Shown piece by piece: positions 47,691 to 59,936 of a stretch of DNA of 64,000 nt. Position numbers and translations under genes: made by a program. The notes under the pieces were generated by a model. It worked only from the letters and a program-made list of their open reading frames with translations, was not told the origin of the DNA and did not search any database. The first letter of the stretch is position 1; each line of letters opens with the position of its first letter. This DNA is from Zopfochytrium polystomum (taxonomy: Eukaryota; Chytridiomycota; Chytridiomycetes; Chytridiales; Chytridiaceae): assembly GCA_025765615.1 (NCBI GenBank), contig JAIVFJ010000048.1:62001-126000 (forward strand), written 5' to 3'.

Positions 47691-48107
47691 TCTGGATTCT
47701 GTTTTCGTCACTCAGTTTTACCTGATCCACTTACTGTACACTTGAGGTTCGACGTAAGCGAAGGACGGGCTAACAGATGGCTAGGCATTGGATTTATGGT
47801 CTTTTGCTCATGCGGGCTGATGGGGTTGGGTTTCGACTCCTCCTTAAAGCAGAGAACACGCGAGGCGTTTCGGAAGACGACGGCATGAAAGCTCTCAGCT
47901 GTAAACTCGAGCATGCACCACGCTTGCAGTGGGAAACTGAGGATTGCATTTCGTTCGCGTTCCGTGCACAAACAACACGCGTCATGTTGCAGAAACAAGA
48001 AAACGTTTCAAAAGAGGCTTCGCTTGGAGCGGAGCCGGAGGAAAGAAAAACTGGAAATCGAGGGCCAAGAGGACATAACCAATCAAACGACTGCCATTTT
48101 GCTGAGA
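47691..48107. other. Region between the CatSper-like gene and LSC1; may hold 5' exons of the former
   Basis: A minus-strand open frame (47708-47985) contains a segment (CMLEFTAESFHAVVFRNAS) that could be an N-terminal exon of the CatSper-like protein, followed by a good donor (ACA|GTAAGTGG). I could not join it with confidence. Confidence 0.35.
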
Positions 48108-49410
48108 TCAGTGCTGCTGCGAGGTGTAAGCATCTTCCATAGCCTTCTTCATGAACACCCCAAGCTTGGCGGGAGAGGCCGTCACGTGGACCCCAGCGGC
48201 TTCGAGGGCGGCAACCTTATCACCAGCCTTTCCTTTGCCACCAGAGATGATGGCGCCGGCATGGCCCATACGGCGGCCTGGCGGTGCAGTGCGGCCAGCA
48301 ATGAAAGAAACGACGGGCTTCGGCTTAGGTCGGCTCAAGTTGTGTTGAATGAGGTATTCTGCGGCTTCTTCCTCTGCAGACCCTCCGATTTCGCCAATGA
48401 GGATAATGCCTGTCATGAGCAAAATACGCGCAGTTTAGCCAACAACAAAAAAAACAAAAAAACCGTAAATGTTTGTTTTTAACAAGCGCAAACCTTCAGT
48501 TGCAGGGTCGTTCAAGAAAACGCTCAAGGCATCAATAAAGTTGGTTCCGTTGAAGGGATCACCACCGATGCCGATGCAGAGAGTCTGGCCCAAACCGACA
48601 GCAGTAGTCTGCGCAACTGCCTCGTACGTCAAAGTGCCTGACCTGCTAACGATGCCAATTTTGCCCGGAAGGTGAATGTGGCCAGGCATGATCCCAATCT
48701 TGCACTCCCCAGGCTTGATAATGCCGGGGCAGTTGGGTCCGATGAGGCGAGTTTTCGATTGAGTTTTTAGGACTTGCATGACTCGCACCATGTCCTGCTG
48801 CGGGATGCCTTCCGTAATGCAAACGGCCAAAGGAATCTCGGCTTCAATGGCCTCAATGATAGCTTTGGCCGCGCCGGGCGGAGGAACGTAAATGGCAGTT
48901 GCGTCGGCCTTTGCCTGCTCGACAGCCTGCCCATAACATGTGAGTGACGGAATGGCGCTTCAGCCACGATTTTCGTACCTCGCGGACGGTGGCAAACACT
49001 GGAAGGCCGAGGTGGGTGGAGCCAGCCTTGTTGGGGGAGACGCCACCAACCATGTTCGATCCGTACTCGATGGACTGTTTCGAGTGGAATGTTCCCTGCA
49101 GAAAGAAGGTTTCAATGCGGCGATGATCGCGGAACGAACCGCCGCACCCGCGGACCAAGAACTGAAGATGCAAGCTGGACGAACCACGAGCCCTGACCAC
49201 ACGAACCTGCTTTCCGGTGAAGCCCTGGCAAATGAGCCTGGTGTGCTTCCCAATGCTCATGTTCGCTGCCGTCGACTCATAGCCGGAGGAGGACGCGAAA
49301 CCGCGGGTGCGAGCTTTGTGACGATTAAACGGTGAGTGGGCGGAGTAGGCCGAAGGGAAACAAACAGGAAACGATGCGCACGCCGGGTGCGCGATGGACC
49401 AAAGTCGCAT
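48108..49410 (-). CDS. LSC1: Succinate-CoA ligase subunit alpha, mitochondrial
   Basis: Citric-acid-cycle enzyme subunit that binds CoA and carries the phosphohistidine. Exons 49207-49410, 48979-49095, 48494-48926, 48108-48409 give 351 residues in frame. Residues 1-50 are a mitochondrial presequence rich in Arg, Ser and Ala without acidic residues until the end. The CoA-binding start is [18 protein letters not shown]. Other family motifs: [52 protein letters not shown] [22 protein letters not shown], and the active-site [12 protein letters not shown] (phosphohistidine). All are intact. Confidence 0.96.
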
Positions 49411-49462
49411 GCGCCTGATCGGCAGGCAAGGTAGAAAAGGGAGGATTGGACCGCGTTCCGTC

Positions 49463-49755
49463 TCAGAGAAAAGAGAGATCGGCGATGCCGGTCACCGAAC
49501 CACAAGGACGAGGACGAAAGCCGACGAAACGGACAAGCAAGAAGGGACGGACGCTATCCTCGTGCCCGCGCGGTTTGAGTGATCGCGGTAAGGAAGGTAG
49601 GGGGTTGACGTACGTACCGGCGGTCCAGATGAGCGCGCGTGCGGAGCGAGCGGTGGCAGCGGCTGAACCCGGGAGCATTTTTTCGTTCTCGCTTTTTTTT
49701 CTCGTTGCAGCAGCTGGTTCTGGACAGCCGACAGTCTGTCTGTCCGTCTGCCTCG

Positions 49756-49831
<76 letters not shown>

Positions 49832-49942
49832 TCTTGTTCTGCCGCGCTGTAAATTTGCCAATGGCTTTTCTTCTTTTCCACACCCGTTCCGAGTGCCAGC
49901 CGCCTCCATTCTCTCCACTTCCTCAACGCTTGACCCTGTTTT

Positions 49943-50013
<71 letters not shown>

Positions 50014-51219
50014 TGCGAGAGAGAGTAGCGCGTTCAGTTAGGTGCTGAAGCGAACAACTTGCAAAGCAACAAACGAACCAAGTGTTTTTCTTTCTGGCGC
50101 CCGGCTGTCCAGTCTTTTTCCGCTCCACCTGTCGCGTGTCGATTTTCGTAAGAGGTCCTGGTCCCCGCGTGAAAGTTGAACAAGCCCAGTTATGATTATT
50201 CGTTAGCTGGTTTCATCATTCATACAAACAGAGGCACGAGGAAGCCTCACCAAGGGCACTCCACTGGGACCGGTCATGCGCTGCGATACCTCGCGCAATA
50301 GCCACTGCGACCGCTCCGGCCTGCCCCGACGGACCCCCTCCCGCGACAATCGCCCACACGTTGTACTTTCCGAGTTTTCCAGTCGCCTCCAACGGCTTTA
50401 CAATACGTTCTTTGTCCTCGAACTGCTTGAAGTACTCCGACATTGGAATACCGTTCACGTAAATTTGCCCGTCGCCTTCAACCATCCAGCAGTGCGCTCG
50501 TGCCGTCTTCCGCGAGCCACGAGTCAGTGAGCGTCCGTACTCGTCAAGCGCAGAGCTAGCCGTCGCCGACCGACCTCCTGTGGCCTGCGGCGCCTCAAAC
50601 CGCAGAAGAAGCTGGCGAACTTCTGGGTCCTTCTCTATTTTGCTTTCATTGTCAACCATTTGCCCACCATAAAAATACGAATCAAGAGATCCACGTTACC
50701 TCTTACGCGAGTCAAAACGTTGAACTTTCGAATGAGAGAACGGTATGCCTTTTCCGACAGCTTCATTTGCTTCTCCTGCTGCATTTCTTCCTGTTTCATC
50801 CACCGGCCAGTGGCCTGTTTCTTCTGGTCGACTGGTGATAGTGGGCGGAACGGAAGATTGTGCTTGCGAATGAGCTCGTTAAGGCGGATGGTAAGGTTGT
50901 AAAACTTTGGGTTGCCAGTGAAGTAGGCGTGATCAACACGGGACGCGGTAAGAGGACCGCTTGCGGTTCCAACTCGCCCTAATGCTATTTGAGGAGGATC
51001 GCGGCCCGTTGGAAAGAGCGGTGACGATTCTGCCTTGAAATTGGGCCGTGGGCTTTTGCTTGCCGACGCATCAGAACCAATCGCCGTCGATAGAGGCCGA
51101 TTGGCTATTCTTGCAGCGGCAGAAACTGCAAAGATGTTCTGGGCAGTCCTGGCCCTGCCCGCCACGATCGCCACGAAGCAGGGCCGGAGCCTGCTTGAAG
51201 GAAGGGTCCCACACGGCAT
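49463..51219 (-). CDS. MRPS9: Mitochondrial ribosomal protein uS9m (MRPS9), 3' end uncertain
   Basis: Small-subunit mitoribosome protein. Exons 50700-51219, 50251-50634 and a third from 50157 downward. The N-terminus is a mitochondrial presequence ([15 protein letters not shown]). A mitochondrial-specific extension follows, then the uS9 core: [49 protein letters not shown] and [10 protein letters not shown] in exon 2, and [19 protein letters not shown] in exon 3, which normally sits within five residues of the C-terminus. Here no stop follows: the frame stays open from about 50078 to 49463 through GT, GA and CT microsatellites, adding about 200 low-complexity residues. Either the true last residues are in a small exon I did not find, or the protein has a run-on tail. 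The core ends at about 50078. The first ATG is 51219; the frame is open upstream only with non-ATG codons. Confidence 0.85.
49750..50012. repeat. Microsatellite cluster (CT)n, (GA)n, (GT)n
   Basis: Three tracts: CT at about 49750-49829, GA at 49950-49979, GT at 49983-50009. Confidence 0.95.
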
Positions 51220-51313
51220 CTCGGAATTCGCTTTTTGGAGTGACAAGGAAGCTCGCCTGACTTGGTCCTTTTCGCACCGCCATCTTCACTGACCACTGCC
51301 TGCTTTATTGCAT

Positions 51314-54300
51314 TCATGAGGCTTCTTCATTTTCCACTTTGGACCTCTCATTAGCTTTGAATTTGAACGGCCTCCATCCTCCCACCAGTCCAGACATTCT
51401 ACTCGGCGATCGCTCCTTTTTTAATGATGGCATCGGCGACTTGTCGGTCGGCGCATCAGCGATTTCCGTAGTGAGCGTTTCGTTGGAGGTATCCGTCCTG
51501 CCAACAAGCTCGCATTTGCCGTCTTCTTGGTTTGAAACACACGCAAATGACTCGGTTGGGGATGCCGACAGACTTTCTTTCTTGCCGCAGTTCAGCTGTG
51601 CTTGAATGAGGATGGCGTGGTGATGCTGCCGCGTCTGTTCAAATTGTTCAATCCATTGTGATTTCTCATAGTTTGACGACGCTTGCAGAAGAATGGAGTC
51701 CGACTGAAAGTGGAGGAGGACTGATTGTGGACCTTCAATGGACTTTAAGTATTTATAGAAAACTAAAACATGAGACGAACCAGCATCAACAGTCAGAACT
51801 GATTCCAGCGGGAGAACAAATTTAATAAGAATCATCCCGTCTCGCTTCGTTTTCCCTAATACGAGAAGGTCACTGAAGAGAAGTGCCTCCACCTCAATGG
51901 GGTTAGCAGCTCCTTTTCTCAAAAGGAACAGCTTTTCCGAAATGAGTTTCCGTCTCCCATTTGCAATGTGAAATCTCTACCAAATCAACGTCTTATCAGA
52001 TAGTAAAGGAGCCAAAAAAATTTCGTACATGGATCGACGGGGGGAACTCCAGCATTTCTTCAATTGCATTAATGCGAATTCGCGATTCTTGGACGCGGAC
52101 GCACTCGTTCACAGTATACACTTGAAGTTCCAAAAACCGCAGCAGACCTGCAATTTCGCCGTGAAAGGTGTCATCTTGGGGTAGCATGCCGAGCAAACGT
52201 TTAAAGAGGATTGGGTATCGTGTAATTCTATGCATTGGCTTCATTAATAGATCAGCGAGTCCGAGTTTCTGTAACTTGCTGTTTTTTTCAAATTTCTGCG
52301 GACTAGTTTACAAGTGTGCCAATAAGCGGGAAACTAGGTACCAAGATCAAATTATCGATTTCTTTTCTCTGTCTGAGCGATTGAAGACAGACTCTTGAGT
52401 TGCTTTGATTACTGCAATACTCATTGTAAAGGTGAAATTCTTTCGCCTTCAACACGTCAGCAATGATTGACGGAATCAAGTGGACGAACATGTGTTTGAA
52501 ACGCTCGCACTAAATTTTCCACCTTCACAGTGCCCTCAAGGTGGCTTTGCAGGTCGCAGGAAAGGTTTTGGTGAAGGACTGCAAGTTGATCGACGTTCGC
52601 AAAGACATTCTTAATGTCTTGTTCAGAAATGTCTTCCAGACCGGAAATCTCTTCGCGTAGGTTGGCAACATCGCGAATATATCCCGTGTATGCGCTTTCG
52701 GTCTCCAAAATTTCACGAACAACCTCTGTCAAATCCGGCCTTCCAGCATTTGGCTAACATAGTTCATTCGTTGACTGTCAAAGGGTCACAACGAGACGTA
52801 CCTCCTTTGAAGGTTCGTCTTTTGTGATGGCGATGCACATGGAAGTGTCTTTGTAATTTGGAACGGCGGCGCTTGCTTGAGTTTGCAACTCCGCGTTGAT
52901 TTCATCGAGCATTCGCTCGCAGCGGCGCAGCTCTGCTTGAAGGTCGTGTAGTTTCTTGGCACTAACTTCGTGGTACGCTGAAACATCTCGCGAGGGCGAA
53001 GAGCTTGCAACCTTTTTCCGATTCGTGTCCAATGATTCCCTTGCGTTGGCGAGTTTCAATAAGCCATCTTGAATACGGGCTTCAACTTCAATCTCTCTTG
53101 ATATTTCCAATAATTTCTCATCCAGTCGTTCTTTAACCCCAATCACCTGGAGAAATTTTGTGAGCCTCGAAAATCGGAAAGTTACAGTTCAATCAAAACA
53201 AGCTGTCGTACTTCAGCGTCTTCCCCTCGGCGATCCAGGAAAACACGCTTGGCAACGCAACTCAACTTGACACTACTCCGACACGCTTTGTGGGCAATAA
53301 AGAGGCAGCCTGATATTTCCTTGCTCAGTAAATGATCTTTTCTGTGGAAAATATTCAAACCTTCGCAGCGATATGGAACTTCTGATCCGTCAAGCTGTCT
53401 GAAACAGTATTCGCAAAAAGTTGTAATATTTGTTTTGAGTCGAGTGAACAAGTGCAAGCTTTCAGCGTGCGGGGTCGCCGTCTTGCTGCTCGACGTATTT
53501 GTGCGTCTAGCTTCACCAGCGTGCACGTTTAGCTTCTCTGAATCCGGAAGAACGTCTGTGGATCTGGCTCTGCGAACACTTCCCTGCCGCCGTGATGATG
53601 AATGTTGCCTTTTAAGCGAACAATCCACATTCACAAGAGCCAAGTCAATGTCTCCCATAATATTTTTGGCGTATTGCCATGCTCGATCGTCTTCAGGCAG
53701 CCAGGAAGTCCTCGCAACCTCACTCAATCGTTCGGAGAAGCGTTTCAGAATATCAGCATTTGTTATTTTGTTGATTCCTAGTATTTTTGAGGGCCGCTCA
53801 TTTCCCAGGAAGGAAATTATCATACCCACATCCGAGCGAAGCGATTGCCAGTGTGCCGAGCAGAGAAATCCTCCAGCGTTATCCCCACACTTAAAGTACA
53901 GCGATTGCAACTTTCTCAAAGATGCTGCCACCATCAAAGCGAATCGCGACTCTGGAGGCTGCAGACTATCCCCGGCTGCATCGCAGTGGTCGGTCCATTC
54001 ATATTTGCTGCCAAGCTCCTTGAATTTGCCAAAAATTTTTGAGACTTCGGAGTGTGCCTCAACGATTTGGAATTTTGTGAACAGGTCTCTTATCCGCTCG
54101 AGGTCAAGACTCAAAAACTGCAGGGAGAAAACAGTCATTAATTATTCCAAAAACTCAGAGACCAGCTCTACCATCAAGTCCTGGCTTTTGTGCTGAAGGA
54201 GGAACATCAGAAAGTACCCTCTATTATTCACGATCACGATAAGACACTTTAACAAGCAGATCACGGAAAGACCGTCACCTTAATACAGGGTTTGACCACA

Positions 54301-54496
54301 AACCAATGAATGCCGTTTTATCCACCAGATCGGCAAGGTCGTAGGATTTCGCGTGCACCAGTGCACTTTCTCGTTCATCGTGATCAGAGTCCAGAAAGAA
54401 CGAGTCCACAGACCGCAGGATCTGAGATGGGTTATTCGCAGCGGGATTGATCTCCTCAAGGCGAGATCGGTCCGCGTTTCGCGATCGCTCCTCCAT
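51314..54496 (-). CDS. Rho guanine-nucleotide exchange factor with putative RGS-like, C1, DH and PH domains
   Basis: Activator of a Rho-family GTPase. Exons include 54279-54496, 54163-54220, 53212-54117, 52802-53146, and from 52753 down through the DH and PH parts to the stop at 51314. The N-terminal part (NPVLRGYFLMFLLQHKSQD onward) resembles an RGS/RH domain. A C1-like zinc module has FCEYC...H..C and AHKACRSSVKLSC (near 53260-53420). A coiled coil (HR1-like) lies at 52802-53146. DH: EVVREILETESAYTGYI and, after an intron, LLMKPMHRITRYPILFKRLL. PH: RRKLISEKLFLL to SQWIEQFEQTR, then a basic Ser-rich tail. The DH domain has a frame change at about 52490-52525 with no ordinary intron (see findings). 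RH-DH-PH order recalls the p115-RhoGEF group, but this is inference. Confidence 0.82.
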
Positions 54497-54629
54497 CAAA
54501 GAGGTCGATGTGGGCGGACAAACACACAAAACTAAATAGTACTAACAAACATCACACAATGGGCCGTATGCACCCAGGCGGGTTGTGGCCGGCGCCCATC
54601 CGCCACATCCAAAAACATTTTTGACAAGG

Positions 54630-57600
54630 ATGGCCGATCGTACCTTCGCGGCTATGCCACCACAAGTCGCTGAATTCCCAGTCGCCTCTGCGTCAACCCG
54701 TGGCGCCGATTCCGGTGGCATGCCGCTCAGCGCAAACACCGCCTCCATCGCGCTCTCGCACGATCGGTTGCGAAACAGCAAGGAAATTGGAGAGAGCAGT
54801 TCCATGATCCCTCACGTACGGCCTCCCCCCATTGACGACATGTTCTACTCGCTTGAGTTGGACGAGGAGGCTTCTGCGTACCTCCAGAGAACGCAGGTTT
54901 GAGGCGCAAGTGAAGTCTTGTGGTGCGAACCTGAACTGGTGGATTTTAGACGACAGGCGCAGAAGAAGAGAAAAAAGGGAACGAGACTGAGTTAGCAACA
55001 CTGAGAGTAAGTAGTTCAGTTCATCCAATGAGCACTAAGCAGTTTCGGCAGCGAAATGAGAAAGAAGAACCCGCCGGTTTACAAGTATTTTCTTCTGGCT
55101 TTTTGTTTAAGAAAGCGCCGGCTTTCTTACTTCTTTCTTTGCAGTACCTGTTCGACGTAATCAACCAGCGCTCGGCTCCGGAAAAAGCCCGTGAATTGAA
55201 GCAAATTGTTCAGAAGCTGCGGCGTTCTCGATCAAAATGGGTCCGATTTCCGCTTTAATATTCTCACTCTCTGATCAACAGAGCAGGCGCACGAGTACCG
55301 GATAGGGCAAGAACAGCTGTATGAGGCCCTGGAGAAAGTCTTAATTGAGCTTAAAACGGCGACGGTTTGGGGGCAAAAGAAGACCCTTTTTTGAGGCTAA
55401 CGAACTTGCAGGACTATTCGCTACCGTTCATAAACAAAGTCGATCGGCGGGAAGTTCCTGACTACTACATAAGTCTGTCCCGTTAAACGATTCGTATTCG
55501 TCGTCTCACAAACATTCACAATTCAGTCATTAAAAAACCGATGGATTTGACCCAGGCGAGAATCAACTACCCCTGTGCAGCCATCTAAATTTCCTCCTTC
55601 TCCTAGATGACGAAAAAGCTGCATGCTTTGCAGTACATGTCGAAAGATGACTTTGCGGATGACCTGTATCTAATCTGGTCAAATTGCCTCACTTACAATA
55701 CTCACCCTGTGAGGAAGGCCACCCGTTCGCGTCAGCTGTCTCACAAGTATTTCTAGGAAAATCCTTTCCGCAAAAAAGCGATTGTGATGAAAAAGCGAAC
55801 AACTGAGCTACTAAAAAAAGTACCTGACATCAAGATTGAAGTCAAAGCGCCAGACGATCCTGATACGGAGTCTGACGATGGTAAGATGGAATTTCTGTAA
55901 TGTGAATATTTAAAATTTGCGGCCAGAACATGAAGAGAAGCCGGGAGACGAAGGAAAGCCGGTGGTAGGGTTACTCACACCACCTCTCAAATGATTGACT
56001 CTCTCTTATCAATACAGCTCGGAAGCAGGGGATTTCCTCTGGCTGGCCATGCAGAAGTTGGGAGCAGAGGAGGAAAATTCCGCAAAGCAGACCCTCTCAA
56101 TTTGGAGAAAACCAGCGAGCAAGTCCAGCTTGAGAGCCTTTTCGATGATGACAATGATGGCCCGACGGCAATCGTCCCAGAGCGAATCGACCGAACCGAT
56201 CGTAGCGTGTCCTCGAAATCTATTGCGGCTGGGGAGTTGCCGGATGAACCTGTGACTCCAAGGAGTGGGATGGACTTGAAGGATGAAATCCAAAATGCGC
56301 GACAGCAAACTCCGCAAGCGGACGACCGGGCACCGTCTCCCGAACACCACTACTTTGATGACGAGAAGGATGAACAGACTCTTCGATGGAAGCAGGAGAC
56401 GTTCAAGTTACGTTCAAGCACCTTGGTATGATAACTGATCACGTGATTGGAGAGGTTACTGATGGATCGTGGACAGAGCGACCTCGATAGGCAGTTCGAG
56501 AAACCATTTGCAGATCGACCGGCAATCGTGCGAAGGCCCGAGGATTTCCATCTACTCGACTTCAGCTTTTCCAACTACTTGGCAAGGGCGAGCGGCCAGC
56601 AAACGCTTCGCGGGCCAACAGAGGAACAAACTCCAAAGGTGGAATTAGCGGCGAAAGCATTTCTCCCGGAAATCTTTTCCCCATATACAGGACTGCCACA
56701 TATATCTGCAAGGTTTGTGATTTGTTTCTGGGACGATTACGATGGTGGTCTTACGTTTTTGTGTCAGTAGCTCTAAGAGTCCGTTTTCCCTGAGACTGAC
56801 AAAGGAAGAACGGCCCAGCAAATTGCGAAAGACAATTATGCGAAGCATAAACTCTCTGCAATCTGTGAAGGAGCATCATGCCAAAATCATTGCGAAAGTG
56901 GTTGGTATTCCAGCGCTTTTGAATGAACCACCATCTTACCGAATGTGGATTACGTTTTCAGACAAATTCGGTCGTTGACGCTAAAGCGGATCGTAAATGG
57001 GATTCTGGACCTGCTTGGTTCAACCAAACTTGCTCCTCCCCGGATTTGCTGACTGCGGAATCGATAATGCGGCAAATCACGGCTCAGCTCCTTGCGCATG
57101 CTGGGTTTGATTGTTGAGTACTTCGTCCCTTTCGGCCAATCGAATTGTTGACCACTTCGGTTTGGCTTGAAATTAACAACTATTCTTCCTTTTGAAAGCC
57201 GCCCACCAGTCCACCGTCAGCATTTTAACGGAGATCGGTATTCAATACTTTCAGAATCTTGGGAAAACCCTGAAGCTTTACGTGGATAAATTCTCGCTCA
57301 CCATTGCCCCTGAGGTTCGCATGTGTGGAACGTTCAAAGGCTTTGAAAGTGTTTGTCTCATTACTTCTCCGTCTTTTTTTCCGAAAAGAAACTTTTGCTC
57401 ATGTCCCTTCAAGCAAATGGCATCGACAGCGCCGAAAGACTTGACCAGTATGTTCGCTTCGACATTTTGCGGTATGGCTTGAAGCTCCACGATCTACGAC
57501 GACGGCTGGAAGCAGCGTCGAAAGCACTTGATGAGACCCTCGAGGATAAGGACAACACGGATATTAATTTCGATGAAGTAGACAATAATATTATGAGGTG

Positions 57601-58473
57601 AGATGACTTTGCAGCCGAAAGAAACGAGCCCCTTTGTAACGGAGAGTGCAGCGGAAACTTTTTCGAGGAAATGGGTATTGATTTATTAAACCTGCAAGAC
57701 CTTGGACTGGACTTTACATCTGTAAAACCTACTGCACTGCGGTCTTCTCTTGTGCGCTTTCTAACTTTTGATTTCTTTTTTGCGGCAAAGATCCCAACCG
57801 AGCTATGGAACAAAAAGTCCGATAACCCCATCCGAATTCGCCGCAACATTGTTGCAAAGCTAATGTAAATTTTTTTTCTTCCCCGACTGAACGTTTTGCT
57901 GATAATCATACATCTACGACCCTTTTGTTCCCGCAGGGACGAAGGCAGTGAGTGATATTGCTTTTGTGCTTTGGTTTCAACTGACGAGTTCTTTCGTCAG
58001 CCGAAGCAGTGCCGGTACAGAAATTAAAGCCTGCCAAGCCGTGGAGCCCCGTCGACCCAAGCCAAGTCATTGGACTCTTGCGACCCTTCTACGAAGTTCG
58101 GCAAGCGGACGATAACATGATAGAAGTGGGTGGTCAAGGCCGAGCTGCGGTTGTCTCTCACCACTGTCCTGGCTACTTTTTCTCCTCCATTCTTTTGGTG
58201 CAACTCTCGCCAACAAAACCCCCTTCTCCCCCGAAAAAACAAAATCTTGCGCAGGACGACGACAAGCCCAAGTCCAAGTTCCATAAGTCCAAGGCGCTCA
58301 TTCGAGTCGCTCAGAGCGGCCGGAAAAAGCCCGCGGCAGAGTCGCGCCCGCCAAAGGCAATCGATCCGGCGAAAGCGGCGGAGAAGGCGGCGAAGGAGGC
58401 GGCGAAGCGGAAGAGGGAGGCAGAGAGACTGGAGAAGGCCGAGAGGGGCAAGATGAAGAAGCGGCGTGTATGA
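54630..58473 (+). CDS. SPT7: SAGA complex bromodomain and histone-fold subunit Spt7
   Basis: Scaffold subunit of the SAGA transcription co-activator. About 16 exons, starting 54630-54896, 55145-55240. The bromodomain spans about 55280-55850: [57 protein letters not shown] and [13 protein letters not shown], including the acetyl-lysine-binding Asn. An acidic, Ser-rich middle follows. The histone fold (57030-57600) reads [35 protein letters not shown], as in other Spt7 proteins. Then come the C-terminal family segments [19 protein letters not shown] and IPTELW, and a Lys/Glu/Ala-rich tail ending KMKKRRV. One intron (55556-55606) begins with GC. The longest intron is the first (about 250 bases). 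The ATG at 54630 is the first in frame. Confidence 0.88.
55556..55606 (+). other. GC-AG intron in SPT7
   Basis: The donor reads CCCAG|GCGAGA and the acceptor TTCTCCTAG. It sits inside the bromodomain after PMDLTQ, where the frame on both sides is fixed by conserved sequence and no GT donor is available. Confidence 0.7.
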
Positions 58474-58664
58474 TAATAGGAGGTAATAATACTGTATTTT
58501 GTACTGGTCGGGAGGGCGTAGCAAAAGTGCGGGCGTTCGTTTGAGGTGTGAAGGAGAGCATGGCTTCACCTCGCTCTCTCTCGCTCCACTTTCAAAGCGT
58601 GCGGATAAATAACAAAGTGCGGATAAATAAGCAAGGGGAAAGAAAAGAAAACACACGTGTTCGA

Positions 58665-59864
58665 ATGCAACAGCATCCTCCGCCGCCACAACAGCTTCGT
58701 CCGTTCGCCCTTGTCGAGCACCCCGCCCTCCCCGTCAAGTTTGTCATTACCGACTGCCCGTCGGACCGCAACCTCGAGGCCGACTACATCCCGTCGCTGC
58801 TCGGCCATGGCGTCAAGTACCTGATCAGGCTGTGCGATCCCGCCGCCTACGACCCCGCTCCTCTCGCCCGCGCGGGCATCGTCGTGAACGACGACATGGT
58901 CTTTGAGGACGGTGCGTACAATTAGATCGTGCGCGAAGGTTGTTTGTTTTCTGGGTTTGCTTATTTTGCTGCTTTCGCTCGCCTTTTGATATTGCGGTTT
59001 GCGTGCGCGCACTTCAACGCGCTTCTCGTGACCGCGCATCCACCCTACCCCAACCCCTTCCCACCTTTGAGGAGCTCTGTGACTAGCGGTGGCGAAGCCC
59101 TCCCCCACATGCGAACGGTGGTGCCACGGACGACTTGGCCAAATGCGAAGAGACAGGGGAACAGGACCCTTTCGCTCAGCCACCCGTTTCGACACTCTTT
59201 GCCACCCTTCCAATACCCCGCGATGCGCACTGCATTGGATCGCAACCTCCCAGAACGACTTTGCAGCAAAGAAATGAATAGTCCACCGACAACAGCACCA
59301 CACCACTACTCTTGTCACTGGCTAACCACTTCTTTTACCTTTTTTTAACCCCACACCCCACTCCGATCAACACCAGGCACAGTTCCCAGCAACGAGATCA
59401 TGACAACGTTTCGCGACTTTCTCGACGAAATAGAAGCAAACAGCGTCTCGTCGAGCTTCATGTCAGGGTCGATCCTGTCCTCGGCGTCCACGTCATCACC
59501 ATCGCCTTCGTCCCGCCCGTCGACCTCGTCGTCCGTCGCATCCATGGCGTCTGACGGGGCCGCGGCAGCTGGCGCTGTCGCCGTGCACTGCGTCTCGGGC
59601 ATCGGCCGCGCGCCCGTGCTGGTCGCCGCGGCGCTGGTCGACGCCGGCGTGGATCCGCTCGAGGCCGTTGAGCGCGTGCGCAAGGCGCGCCGCGGCGCGC
59701 TCAACAAGAAGCAACTCGAGTGGGTGACCGGCCAGGGCCCCGGAGGCGGTCTGAAGAAGCGGAAACGCGCGACGGTCCGCGGCGGCGGCGGGTCTGTGTC
59801 CAGCCGGAGCAGAAAAAGCGGTGGAGGCGGAGGGTCGTTGCTGGGCATGTTTCGGAAAAAGTAG
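58665..59864 (+). CDS. PRL-type (protein tyrosine phosphatase IVA) phosphatase without a CAAX box
   Basis: Cysteine phosphatase of the PRL family. Exons 58665-58911 and 59377-59864 give 244 residues. Family features: PVKFVITDCPSDRNL, YIPSLLGHGVKYLIRLC, GIVVNDDMVFEDG (position of the WPFDDG general-acid loop; the second Asp is kept, Trp-Pro-Phe is changed), and the P-loop HCVSGIGRAPVLVAAAL with catalytic Cys and Arg. RKARRGALNKKQLEW ends the core. Two oddities: a ~45-residue Ser-rich insertion between the acid loop and the P-loop, and a Lys/Arg/Gly/Ser-rich C-terminus ending GMFRKK with no CAAX prenylation motif, so any membrane contact would rely on basic charge. The 465-base intron is far longer than others here and holds nothing I recognise. 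Confidence 0.87.
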
Positions 59865-59899
59865 GCGGTGCAGGGTTTTCGGATTCTCTCTCGCTTTCT

Positions 59900-59936
<37 letters not shown>

